A stretch of 64,000 nt of DNA from Leptospira sp. WS60.C2 (GTDB lineage: Bacteria > Spirochaetota > Leptospiria > Leptospirales > Leptospiraceae), in contig NZ_CP162133.1 of NCBI RefSeq assembly GCF_040833955.1, positions 2,130,001 through 2,194,000 of the forward strand, given 5' to 3'. A program made the position numbers and the translations under genes. The notes under the pieces were generated by a model. The model saw only the letters and a list, made by a program, of their open reading frames with translations, had not been told where the DNA came from and searched no databases. This document shows positions 35,673 to 44,009 of this stretch, piece after piece (within the stretch, counting starts at the first letter, position 1; each line of letters opens with the position of its first letter).

Positions 35673-35838
35673 GCATAACTACGGCTTACCGCATCGCTTC
35701 GGGACTTGCGCCCTCGCTCGGTCTCCGACACATAGGCTTTCTGTCACTCCCCTTGCATACGCAAGTGTCGTGCCAGTCCCTAACGTCCCGTTCCGGGACT
35801 CAGGGTCAGCCTACGTCGGTAAGCCTAGTTCGTTATAC
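35673..35838 (+). other. attC 19
   Basis: R'' GCATAAC, R' GTTATAC. Inner arm CATAGGCTT / AGCCTACG. Confidence 0.85.
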
Positions 35839-35878
35839 GAAATCGCAAGAAAACTTCCCTAAAATTATAAAAAATAAT

Positions 35879-35905
35879 TTGACTTATCTCATTTTGAGAT
35901 ATTCT
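35879..35905 (+). promoter_or_regulatory. higBA promoter with overlapping operator
   Basis: TTGACT and TATTCT (spacer 15) flank and overlap the palindrome TATCTCA-TTT-TGAGATA at 35885-35901. This is the expected place for autorepression by HigA/HigBA. The identical element precedes the second copy at 49301-49317. Confidence 0.6.
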
Positions 35906-35913
35906 TGGGTAAA

Positions 35914-36210
35914 GTGCATATTATTAGCTGGAAAAAACTTGATGATTTTATTAATAAACACCCTAATTCAGAATCTTCATTGAAAAGCTGGTTCAAAATT
36001 GTTAAAAACACTTCTTTTAAAGATTTTAATGAATTAAGGAAAGTTTTTAACTCTGTTGATCAAGTCGGTAATCTTACAGTTTTTAATATTACTGGAAATC
36101 ATTTCAGACTGATTGTTGCTATTCATTACAATCGACAAAAAGTTTTTGTTCGGAATATTTTAACTCATAACGAATATGACAAAGGTAAATGGAAAAAGGA
36201 GAATATATGA
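35914..36210 (+). CDS. higB: Cassette 20: HigB-family mRNA interferase toxin (copy 1)
   Basis: A protein of about 98 residues of the HigB_toxin family: HIISWKKLDDFINKHPNSES, SLKSWFKIVKN, GNHFRLIVAIHYNRQKVFVR and ILTHNEYDKGKW. HigB toxins are ribosome-dependent RNases that cleave translated mRNA. GTG 35914 gives the usual MHIIS-type start; a TTG at 35905 lies in the -10 region, so a leaderless GTG start is likely. The stop overlaps the higA start (ATGA). Toxin-antitoxin cassettes are known to stabilise integron arrays. Confidence 0.85.
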   Translation: MHIISWKKLDDFINKHPNSESSLKSWFKIVKNTSFKDFNELRKVFNSVDQVGNLTVFNITGNHFRLIVAIHYNRQKVFVRNILTHNEYDKGKWKKENI

Positions 36211-36608
36211 TTCAAGAAATTGAAAAAGTTAAGAATGTTTGGCATGATGTTAAAGATATTCTCTCTGTTCCACACACTGATAAACAATATAAAAAACTTG
36301 TGAAAGTTTTAGATGAACTTATTGATGAAGTTGGTAATAATGAAAAACATCAACTTGCTCCTCTTCTCGAAACAGTTGGTAATCTGATTGAAGAATATGA
36401 AAATGATCACTTTATTCAGCCTAATGCTGAACCAATCGAAGTTTTAAAGTTTCTGATGGAAGAAAATAATCTTACTCAAAAGGATTTAAATGTTTTGGGT
36501 AGTCAAGGCGTTGTTTCTGAAATATTGAATGGAAAAAGAGATTTAAATGTTCGGCAAATCAAGGCTTTGGCTGAAAAATTCAATATTTCTCCCGCTGTTT
36601 TTATCTAA
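36207..36608 (+). CDS. higA: Cassette 20: HigA-family antitoxin (copy 1)
   Basis: A 133-residue antitoxin with a C-terminal helix-turn-helix of the HTH_3/XRE type (EENNLTQKDLNVLGSQGVVS, EILNGKRDLNVRQIKALAEK). It should neutralise HigB and bind the upstream palindrome. The start is ATG 36207 with AAAGGAG upstream, overlapping the higB stop. The order toxin-antitoxin is that of higBA. Confidence 0.85.
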   Translation: MIQEIEKVKNVWHDVKDILSVPHTDKQYKKLVKVLDELIDEVGNNEKHQLAPLLETVGNLIEEYENDHFIQPNAEPIEVLKFLMEENNLTQKDLNVLGSQGVVSEILNGKRDLNVRQIKALAEKFNISPAVFI

Positions 36609-36627
36609 TTTATTAACTTGCGACTTC

Positions 36628-36792
36628 GTATAACAGCACCTTAACGCTGCGCTTCGGGACTTACGCCCTCGCTTGGTCTGCGACACATAGGCTTCTGGCA
36701 CTCCCCTTGCCTGCGCAAGTGTCGTGGCCAGTCCCTAACGTCCCTTTCGGGACTCAGGGCCAGCCTACGTCGTTAAGCCTAGTTCGTTATAC
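36628..36792 (+). other. attC 20
   Basis: R'' GTATAAC, R' GTTATAC. Upstream CTTGCGACTTC pairs with the cassette start GAAATCGCAAG. Confidence 0.85.
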
Positions 36793-36856
36793 GCTATGGA
36801 AAAAATGCTTGATTTCGAGAAAAATGTATTGATACAATACAAAAGTAGCCGAAAGA

Positions 36857-37222
36857 ATGACTAAAGAGCCAAAGTATTCTAAGAAAGATGTTTTTTCCGC
36901 TATAAGAAAGGGAAATTTTGAAGTAAGAAGGAAAGCTCTTGGTACTTCCTCAACCTTTGGATTAAGAACAGAAAAAGACGTAGCGAATTTCATACTTAGA
37001 GGGGGATTGGAGAATCTAACATTCTACAACACTACCGAATTAGATAAAACGGATGAATATCCGAAACCAATAGTTGACGCGTACAACTTTACAACTGGAA
37101 GTAGGAAAGGATATATTGCATTCTATTTTAGCAATAACGGCAAACTTGTTATCAAATCACTCAAACCAGATAAATACGAAGGCGATACAATGAAATATGC
37201 ATTTATTAAGGCAGGCTTCTAA
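36857..37222 (+). CDS. Cassette 21: hypothetical protein, possible toxin, 121 aa
   Basis: A soluble basic protein (YSKKDVFSAIRKGNFEVRRK; NGKLVIKSLKPDK). Its size, charge and position immediately before a zinc-ribbon regulator resemble RelE/MqsR-like toxins, but no diagnostic residues can be pointed to. Its stop abuts the next start codon, so the two are coupled. Confidence 0.5.
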   Translation: MTKEPKYSKKDVFSAIRKGNFEVRRKALGTSSTFGLRTEKDVANFILRGGLENLTFYNTTELDKTDEYPKPIVDAYNFTTGSRKGYIAFYFSNNGKLVIKSLKPDKYEGDTMKYAFIKAGF

Positions 37223-37867
37223 ATGGAAACCCAATTAACTGATATTAAATGTCCCTCATGTGGTGCTCCAATTAAAAATAATTATAAAAATGAAAAAATT
37301 GAATACAACTTTACCTACTTGGGAAAGCGCGAATTTGAATTTTCATTACTAGAGTGCCAAAACTGTGGAGAGGAAATTAAAGAAGGTAATTTCAGTGAAA
37401 ACTTAGAAAAATTCCTTAAGGAATTAGATATTGAAAATGCGATAAAAGGAATTGAAGAAATAAAATCTTATCCTTACAGCTATACTTATCTAGAGAGAGC
37501 ATTAAGAATTCCATATCGCACATTCTCACGATGGAAATCCAAAAAGGATTTAAGTGCAGTTGCGATGTCATATATTAACATCATTTCCAATTTCCCTTGG
37601 CTAGTTGAAGTTTCCGATTATAATTTTGATCCAAAAGTTAAATTGAAAAATCTTTTAATTGCCGGATACTTAGAATATGAAAAGAATCAATCGTTAATAT
37701 CCGATGACATTGAATTCAAAGATTTAGTTACCAAAATAGAAAGTATGCTAAAATTTAAGAATACATATGCTACCGATGAATTTGAAGCAACAATTTCAAT
37801 AAATGATCCTGGTAGAGAAACAAAAAATATTGAATCAACCGTAACTTTGGATTTACAAACTGCATGA
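37223..37867 (+). CDS. Cassette 21: zinc-ribbon protein, possible MqsA-like antitoxin
   Basis: A 214-residue protein. The N-terminus has two CxxC knuckles (IKCPSCGAPI and LECQNCGEEI, about 9-47), a zinc ribbon as in MqsA-type antitoxins. The middle, YLERALRIPYRTFSRWKSKK, looks like a helix-turn-helix. The two-domain order fits a DNA-binding antitoxin, but the C-terminal 80 residues are extra. Overlaps the next gene by four bases (ATGA). Confidence 0.55.
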   Translation: METQLTDIKCPSCGAPIKNNYKNEKIEYNFTYLGKREFEFSLLECQNCGEEIKEGNFSENLEKFLKELDIENAIKGIEEIKSYPYSYTYLERALRIPYRTFSRWKSKKDLSAVAMSYINIISNFPWLVEVSDYNFDPKVKLKNLLIAGYLEYEKNQSLISDDIEFKDLVTKIESMLKFKNTYATDEFEATISINDPGRETKNIESTVTLDLQTA

Positions 37868-38262
37868 AACTGATAAACTTTCTAGTATGCGATGATGTTA
37901 GAACCGAAAAAAATGGAAAGAATATATTCATCGGCGTTTATGATGACATTATCATTGAATCACCTACGGATGAAAAACCGGTATACCTCAAACTTTATTT
38001 TATCTTTCGATTTATGGATGTCCTATCCGACAGCTATAAATTCGACTTAAATTTTCTAATGGACGGGAATCAATATCATTCGATGTCCGGAGCATTACCT
38101 ATAGTTAAACAAATGAGACACTTGACTTTAAATATAGGAGTTGAACAATTTCCGATAAAATCTTTCGGTGATCTTTCAATTGAACTTACATTGACCAACT
38201 CTCAAAATGTTAAATTCAAATTTTTGCCTGAATATAAAATCAATATTAGCAAACAAAAATAG
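37864..38262 (+). CDS. Cassette 21: DUF6941-like protein, 132 aa
   Basis: Beta-rich protein opening with CDDVRTEKNGKNIFIGVYDD, a pattern I associate with the DUF6941 family of unknown function. No signal or membrane helix. Third gene of a coupled three-gene cassette; the ATGA overlap means it is translated with the zinc-ribbon protein. Confidence 0.55.
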   Translation: MKLINFLVCDDVRTEKNGKNIFIGVYDDIIIESPTDEKPVYLKLYFIFRFMDVLSDSYKFDLNFLMDGNQYHSMSGALPIVKQMRHLTLNIGVEQFPIKSFGDLSIELTLTNSQNVKFKFLPEYKINISKQK

Positions 38263-38279
38263 GCTACCTTTTCCACAGC

Positions 38280-38445
38280 GTATAACAGCAACTAACCGCT
38301 GCGCTTCGGCACTACGGCCTCGCTTGGTCTGCGACACATAGGCTTCTGGCACTCCCCTTGCATCCGCAAGTGTCGTGACCAGTCCCTAACGTCCCGTTAC
38401 CGGGACTCAGGGCCAGCCTACGTCGGTTAGTCTAGTTCGTTAGTT
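38280..38445 (+). other. attC 21
   Basis: R'' GTATAAC, R' GTTAGTT. Inner arm CATAGGCTT / AGCCTACG. Confidence 0.85.
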
Positions 38446-38554
38446 GCAATGTGCAGATTTTCTTCTCGCCAGGTTTGTTTTTCTAAGTTTTTCTCTAGAT
38501 AAATTAGAAAGAGTTTATCTTTCTTAACTTTAGTTTGTTTAATAAAGCATTATT

Positions 38555-38617
38555 ATGAATTACTTTGTGCTGTTTGTTTATGTTTTCGGGTGGATTGCCA
38601 ATTCTTTCTTACTTTAA
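38555..38617 (+). CDS. Cassette 22: 20-residue hydrophobic micropeptide
   Basis: MNYFVLFVYVFGWIANSFLL. Mini-cassette 38440-38766, first of three in tandem. Confidence 0.5.
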   Translation: MNYFVLFVYVFGWIANSFLL

Positions 38618-38639
38618 TGCAACTCTCGGAGGGCACACT

Positions 38640-38772
38640 GCAACTAACATCGTCTTAACGCTTCGCTTCGGGCCTTGCGCCCTTGCTCGGCCTTCGGCAA
38701 ATTTCCCGCTCTTCCTAACGCCTTCTTTAAAGGCTCAGGGCGGGAAACTTCGTTAAGACTAGTTCGTTAGTT
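38640..38772 (+). other. attC 22 (mini-cassette type)
   Basis: R'' GCAACTAAC, R' GTTAGTT. Confidence 0.85.
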
Positions 38773-38879
38773 GCAATGTGCGGATTTTGTTCTCGCCAGG
38801 TTTGTTTTTCTAAGTTTTTCTCTAGATAAATTAGAAAGAATTTCTTTCTTAGCTTTAGTTTGTTTAATAAAGCATTATT

Positions 38880-38942
38880 ATGAATTACTTTGTTCTGTTC
38901 GTTTATGTTTTCGGGTGGATTGCCAATTCTTTCTTACTTTAA
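38880..38942 (+). CDS. Cassette 23: 20-residue hydrophobic micropeptide
   Basis: Same peptide as cassette 22, but two codons differ silently (GTG to GTT at 5, TTT to TTC at 7). Mini-cassette 38767-39091. Confidence 0.5.
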   Translation: MNYFVLFVYVFGWIANSFLL

Positions 38943-38964
38943 TGCAACTCTCGGAGGGCACACT

Positions 38965-39097
38965 GCAACTAACATCGTCTTAACGCTTCGCTTCGGGCCT
39001 TGCGCCCTTGCTCGGCCTGCGGCAAATTTCCCGCTATTCCTAACGCCTTCTTCAAAGGCTCAGGGCGGGAAACTTCGTTAAGACTAGTTCGTTAGTT
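38965..39097 (+). other. attC 23 (mini-cassette type)
   Basis: R'' GCAACTAAC, R' GTTAGTT. Confidence 0.85.
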
Positions 39098-39205
39098 GCA
39101 ATGTGCGGATTTTGTTCTCGTCAGGTTTGTTTTTCTACATTTTTTCCCTAAAAAATTTAGAAAGAGTTTTTTTCTTAGCTTGGGTTTGTTTAATGAAGCA
39201 TTATT

Positions 39206-39268
39206 ATGAATTACTTTGTGCCATTTGTTTATGTTTTCGGGTGGATTGCCAATTCTTTCTTACTTTAA
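39206..39268 (+). CDS. Cassette 24: 20-residue hydrophobic micropeptide
   Basis: MNYFVPFVYVFGWIANSFLL with the Pro codon CCA. Mini-cassette 39092-39417, last of the tandem three. Confidence 0.5.
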   Translation: MNYFVPFVYVFGWIANSFLL

Positions 39269-39290
39269 TGCAACTCTCGGAGGGCACACT

Positions 39291-39423
39291 GCAACTAACA
39301 TCGTCTTAACGCTCCGCTTCGGGCCTTGCGCCCTTGCTCGGCCTGCGGCAAATTTCCCGCTCTTCCTAACGCCTTCTTCAAAGGCTCAGGGCGGGAAACT
39401 TCGTTAAGACTAGTTCGTTATGC
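39291..39423 (+). other. attC 24 (mini-cassette type)
   Basis: R'' GCAACTAAC, R' GTTATGC. Confidence 0.85.
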
Positions 39424-39436
39424 GAAATAAATTAAA

Positions 39437-39886
39437 ATGATCCCGTTTACAGTAAAATTCAAAAGAAATCTTACAATTTCAAAAGACAGATCTGGTGATT
39501 TCCTTGCAAGAGTCAAACAAATACTGTTAAATTCTACAGATTCTGACATAGATTTAGTCAACGATACAATAATATTAAATTCAAATTTTGAACCAAAATG
39601 GGTTAAAAAATCATATGTAATTGGATTCTTTAATTCTGCAGAATTCTCCATAAAGGAAGAAAACGGATCTATGATCCTTTATATGAAAGTTTCTTTTGCT
39701 CCACTTTTCGGTATTTCTTTAATATTGTTTCCGTTTATTTTAACTTCACTATTACCCATTGACAATAATCCTTTCAATACTAAGAATCTTCTTTATTTTT
39801 GGTGCGCTAAAATAGGATTTTTAATACCATGGAGTCTGATTGAATATTTCACTCTTGTTAATTACATTTCCAAAGTAAAAGTTTGA
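39437..39886 (+). CDS. Cassette 25: membrane protein, 149 aa
   Basis: An N-terminal soluble half (FTVKFKRNLTISKDRSGDFL) and two C-terminal membrane helices (FAPLFGISLILFPFILTSLL; FWCAKIGFLIPWSLIEYF). Unknown family; shares its cassette with the next gene, 16 bases on. Confidence 0.55.
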   Translation: MIPFTVKFKRNLTISKDRSGDFLARVKQILLNSTDSDIDLVNDTIILNSNFEPKWVKKSYVIGFFNSAEFSIKEENGSMILYMKVSFAPLFGISLILFPFILTSLLPIDNNPFNTKNLLYFWCAKIGFLIPWSLIEYFTLVNYISKVKV

Positions 39887-39902
39887 AAAATTTATAGATT
39901 TT

Positions 39903-40337
39903 ATGCTTTTTGCTCACTTAACATTGTCTGATTTTTTTCCATTAATTAACATTTTCATCATCTTGCCGATTTGTATTTTGGCTTTTTCTTATTCTATAAA
40001 AATAAATTTATTAACTGCTGAAATGTCATCTAAAATTACAAAAAAATATTTATGGCTTACTAATATCCTAGACTATTTAATAATTGCTCTATTACTATTC
40101 TTATATTCAATTTTTACTAATAAAATAAGAATCACAGACGAATTTCTTATTTATCTTCTAATTATTTTTACTGTTCTACCATTGTCGTTCTATTTGAATT
40201 ACATATCGATTAAAAATATTTTCAAAAAAATTGAAGCGAAAAACAAAACAAAACTTCTATATAAAATCTTACTATATCCCATAATTTCGATTGGATTATT
40301 TGTGATTTATTTAAATATTCAATGCAACGATAAATAA
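39903..40337 (+). CDS. Cassette 25: polytopic membrane protein, 144 aa
   Basis: Four predicted transmembrane segments (FFPLINIFIILPICILAFSY; LDYLIIALLLFLYSIF; FLIYLLIIFTVLPLSFYL; ILLYPIISIGLFVIYL). No recognised family. It probably forms a unit with the preceding membrane protein. Confidence 0.55.
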   Translation: MLFAHLTLSDFFPLINIFIILPICILAFSYSIKINLLTAEMSSKITKKYLWLTNILDYLIIALLLFLYSIFTNKIRITDEFLIYLLIIFTVLPLSFYLNYISIKNIFKKIEAKNKTKLLYKILLYPIISIGLFVIYLNIQCNDK

Positions 40338-40346
40338 ATTTACTTC

Positions 40347-40510
40347 GCATAACAGCGACTTACCGCTTCGCTTCGGCACTAAAGGCCTCGCTCGGCCTAC
40401 GGCAAATTGTCCTCCTGGCATTCGCCTTGCTTTCGCAAGCTACATGCCAGTCCCTAACGTCCCGTTGGGACTCAGGGTCGGACAACTTCGGAAAGTCTAG
40501 TTCGTTATGC
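40347..40510 (+). other. attC 25
   Basis: R'' GCATAAC, R' GTTATGC. Inner arm AAATTGTCC / GGACAACTT. Confidence 0.85.
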
Positions 40511-40524
40511 GAAATGGATTAAAA

Positions 40525-41841
40525 ATGATTTCAAGAAATGCACAACCACCAAATAATAAACTTACCAAAGAGCAAATTGAAAATTTCCATCTGATAATCG
40601 AAGAATTTTTCGGTATCGAATGGTTAAATTGCGGGATAGACAATCCAATCACAAATTTATGGAAAAGAAAAGACTTCCTCGCTTCAATGGAACTCTACTA
40701 TTTATCTCAAGCAATAAATTCTTTTAAAGATCAACCAGTTTGGTTAAATGAAACAATAAAAAGTATAAAAGACAAAGATACAAACAATCAAAAAGGAGCA
40801 CTTTTTGAATTAATAGGCCTGTCATACTTTAAACAAGCTGGTATGGATATCACACCTTTGGGTAACTCTTCCCCCGGCATCGATGCAGAAATTAAAACTA
40901 GAAATGAAAATGTGATTGGAATTTCCAGCAAGAACTATGGCTTATCCTCTCACTATAACGAAATAACAAGGAAAATCGATAGTATATATAATCTATTCAT
41001 TAACAAGTTAAATTTAAACTTACAGGCAAAACTTATTATAATAACAGAAAGCGAATATCCGAACAAACATCAATTCAATAGATTAGAACAACTAGTCGAA
41101 TCAATAATTAAAAAATTCAATGGAAGAGATTCCGAAACATTGATTGAAGATAATTGGAAGCTTATTCTTACAAAATTAAATGATTTAGATAAAATAGCTA
41201 CCGATCATAAGTCACATTGTTTGATCTTTCTTACACCATTTCATCAAAATGAACATAAAAATTTAACTGATAAAATTGATAAGGCTTTTGAAAATATTGT
41301 CAGATTAGGAAAACAAGAAACTGATAAAAGAAAAAATATTCTCTTTATTCACTTACCCATAACAGCACCGGTAAGATATATTCGAAAATTAGTAAAGGAA
41401 TATTTTAAGAATAATCAAAATGGAATTAGTGGTGTGCTTCTTTATCAACCCAGCTACATTTCCACATTAAATGGACCAAATTCTATTTATCATTTTAACG
41501 AACTAATTATACGCGTTGAATTTAATGACTGGATAAATAACAACGATCCAGAATGCATAAAATACAGCTTTTATGACGATGCGGCTGATATATCACCAAT
41601 CTCCCATTTTCTAACAGATGGCATTAACGACATTCATTTAGAAGATTACTATATATACCAAAAAGGTAAAATATATATAAAACATCAATTCAAAGACAAT
41701 TCAGGACTAGTAAGTTTACCAAATTTGTTACCTGGAATAGAAACGACAGTAATCTTTGAAAGTATAATATCAGATACTGAAAAACAAACCTTCGGAATCC
41801 AAGGAATTTATCCACCAAGTGCGGATTTAATAATCATATAA
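40525..41841 (+). CDS. Cassette 26: PD-(D/E)XK nuclease-like protein
   Basis: A 438-residue soluble protein. KGALFELIGLSYFKQAGMD (Glu near 95), GIDAEI (Asp near 119) and VIGISSKNYG (Ser-Ser-Lys near 134-136) are arranged like the alpha-beta core of PD-(D/E)XK nucleases, though the usual E-x-K Glu is replaced by Ser, so activity is uncertain. The C-terminal half is unrecognised. The internal ATG at 40525 is preferred to 40507, which lies in the attC core. A restriction or defence role is possible. Confidence 0.6.
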   Translation: MISRNAQPPNNKLTKEQIENFHLIIEEFFGIEWLNCGIDNPITNLWKRKDFLASMELYYLSQAINSFKDQPVWLNETIKSIKDKDTNNQKGALFELIGLSYFKQAGMDITPLGNSSPGIDAEIKTRNENVIGISSKNYGLSSHYNEITRKIDSIYNLFINKLNLNLQAKLIIITESEYPNKHQFNRLEQLVESIIKKFNGRDSETLIEDNWKLILTKLNDLDKIATDHKSHCLIFLTPFHQNEHKNLTDKIDKAFENIVRLGKQETDKRKNILFIHLPITAPVRYIRKLVKEYFKNNQNGISGVLLYQPSYISTLNGPNSIYHFNELIIRVEFNDWINNNDPECIKYSFYDDAADISPISHFLTDGINDIHLEDYYIYQKGKIYIKHQFKDNSGLVSLPNLLPGIETTVIFESIISDTEKQTFGIQGIYPPSADLIII

Positions 41842-41849
41842 TCCACTTC

Positions 41850-42011
41850 GCATAACAGCAACTAACCGCTGCGCTTCGGGACTTCGCCCTCGCTTGGTCT
41901 GCGACACATAGGCTTTCTGTCACTCGTTTGCATCCGCAAACTACGTGCCAGTCCCTAACGCCTCTCCGAGGCTCAGGGTCAGCCTACGTCGGTTAGTCTA
42001 GTTCGTTATGC
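41850..42011 (+). other. attC 26
   Basis: R'' GCATAAC, R' GTTATGC. The tip stem reads CCTCTCCGAGG instead of the usual GTCCC / GGGAC. Confidence 0.85.
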
Positions 42012-42047
42012 GAAATAATTTAAAAAAATCTTTAAAGAAAATATAAA

Positions 42048-42755
42048 ATGAAAAAAACATTTAAAACAATTATTCTATTAACTTTATTCCCAATAATTAG
42101 TAGTTTAGATATTTATGCACAATCTAAACCAGAATCGGAAGAACTAATAAAAAGAAAGAAAATACATTTATATTTCGGAACATTTCTTTATACAAAAGTA
42201 ACTACAAATTTTCTATATGGTGTTACAAATAATTTATATCTAGGTGTTTCATTTAGACCAGGTGAAAAAGTTGAGAATAAAGAATTTATAGGATCAATAA
42301 ATTCAAGAGGATTCGACTTTTATGACTATAATAAATCAAATTTTAATAATTTCTTTAATTTAAAATCTCAATATTTCTTTTTAAGAAATTTTTATACAAG
42401 TCTCGATTTAGGTATACGCACTGGATTTGAGGAAAAAATTACAAAGTTTACTATTACTCAAATTAATAGTTTAGAAATTCTTCCTTTTTCGAAGTCAACT
42501 TTTGTTTCAGACAGATATTCTATGCTTCTCGGAATTGGGTATAGAAAAGAATTATTTGAACACTTTCTGCTCGGATCAGAAATTCAATATGGAATACTTT
42601 CTGGAGCAAAAGTAACTAAAAATTATACTTACAATCCAACTGCCTACAATGGGTTGCCTAATGATATAATTTTAGACCAATTATTTAACGATGGTAATGA
42701 TTACAAAACAAGTAGATTAATGATAATATCTATTTATGCGGGTATTGCATTCTAA
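42048..42755 (+). CDS. Cassette 27: probable outer-membrane beta-barrel protein
   Basis: A 235-residue protein with a signal peptide ending near IYAQS. The mature part alternates short hydrophobic and polar strands (FLYGVTNNLYLGVSF; FYTSLDLGIRTGF; YSMLLGIGYRKELFEHFLLG) and ends in an aromatic-containing strand (LMIISIYAGIAF), as in small outer-membrane barrels. Function unknown. Confidence 0.6.
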   Translation: MKKTFKTIILLTLFPIISSLDIYAQSKPESEELIKRKKIHLYFGTFLYTKVTTNFLYGVTNNLYLGVSFRPGEKVENKEFIGSINSRGFDFYDYNKSNFNNFFNLKSQYFFLRNFYTSLDLGIRTGFEEKITKFTITQINSLEILPFSKSTFVSDRYSMLLGIGYRKELFEHFLLGSEIQYGILSGAKVTKNYTYNPTAYNGLPNDIILDQLFNDGNDYKTSRLMIISIYAGIAF

Positions 42756-42769
42756 CAGTAAATTACTTC

Positions 42770-42931
42770 GCATAACAGCGACTTACCGCTTCGCTTCGGG
42801 ACGAGCCCTCGCTCGGGCTACGCCAAATCCTCCTCCTGGCATTCGCCTTGCTTACGCAAGCTACATGCCAGTCCCTAACGTCCCGTCGGGACTCAGGGTC
42901 GGAGGACTTCGGTAAGTCTAGTTCGTTATAC
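42770..42931 (+). other. attC 27
   Basis: R'' GCATAAC, R' GTTATAC. Inner arm AAATCCTCC / GGAGGACTT. Confidence 0.85.
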
Positions 42932-43023
42932 GAAATGCTCGAGCATCATTTATTAATTTAAAATAAAGTTTTAAAAATATCTTTTTCAAAGAAATTCAAA
43001 TTAAAGGCCAGGATTAAAAACCA

Positions 43024-43479
43024 ATGAAACGACTTTCAAAAAAAGAAATCTTATATATTTCGTATGTATTATATATAATCGGAATTCTTCTTTTGACACC
43101 ACTAACCTACAAAGCCTTTACTTTATTCGCGGTTAGAAATTGGAAGAAAGTATACTGCCCTATAGTTGCAGCGGAAGCTACTCCAAATTTTCTTGTACAT
43201 TCTTCAACGAGATACAATAAAACAGATTTTTCAAGGACGACAACTCCTATATATACTTATTACTATAAAATAAAACTTCCAGATGGAAAATTAGTAGAAT
43301 TTGATTCCAATAAATATTATAACGATGAAATCCCTGTATATTTCGATGAACTTAATAATTATAAAATAGTTGAGTCAAACTATCAATTGATAAACATTTT
43401 GTCTTTCATTCTAGGGATATTTTTGATATTTTATACGAACATAAAATCTAACGAACTCTTAGATTTAGCTTATGAATGA
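43024..43479 (+). CDS. Cassette 28: DUF3592-like membrane protein, 151 aa
   Basis: One membrane helix near each end (ISYVLYIIGILLLTPLTY; INILSFILGIFLIFYTNI) around an extracytoplasmic beta-domain with YTYYYKIKLPDGKLVEFDSN and IPVYFDELNNYKI, the layout of DUF3592 proteins. Function unknown. Confidence 0.6.
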   Translation: MKRLSKKEILYISYVLYIIGILLLTPLTYKAFTLFAVRNWKKVYCPIVAAEATPNFLVHSSTRYNKTDFSRTTTPIYTYYYKIKLPDGKLVEFDSNKYYNDEIPVYFDELNNYKIVESNYQLINILSFILGIFLIFYTNIKSNELLDLAYE

Positions 43480-43826
43480 TAATTACTTTTCTTAAATATT
43501 TAGATAAAAAAAACTCATTCAAATTAAACTCTGGTAAAATTTAAATCTTCCTATAATATTATTATCATTTCTACATTTTTAGAAAACTATTCTTATCTAA
43601 AAATAAATTAGTTCTGATTAATTAATAAATAATACTAATATCAGGAATAAATCCAAATAAACTTAATTGAAATTTGAATATCATTCCCTATCGTAGAGAG
43701 TGAAACAATGGCAGAAAAGTAAATTCGAGTTGGCATTATGACTGTTCACTAATAAGGATCCTTGCTCAATACTAGTAAATTCTCTTGCACGATGGACAAT
43801 ATGTTTTTATAAAATTCTCGCACTTC
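43480..43826. other. Long non-coding tail of cassette 28
   Basis: About 350 AT-rich bases between the gene and its attC. No open frame, terminator or RNA structure stands out; it may be the remnant of a second gene. Confidence 0.4.
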
Positions 43827-43991
43827 GTATAACAGCGACTTACCGCTTCGCTTCGGCTCTTCAGCCTCGCTCGGGCTACGCCAAATCCTCCTCCTGGCAT
43901 TCGCCTTGCCTTCGCAAGCTACATGCCAGTCCCTAACGTCCCTTTTCGGGACTCAGGGTCGGAGGACTTCGGTAAGTCTAGTTCGTTATGC
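43827..43991 (+). other. attC 28
   Basis: R'' GTATAAC, R' GTTATGC. Inner arm AAATCCTCC / GGAGGACTT. Confidence 0.85.
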
Positions 43992-44009
43992 GAAAGACGT
44001 AAAAAAAAT

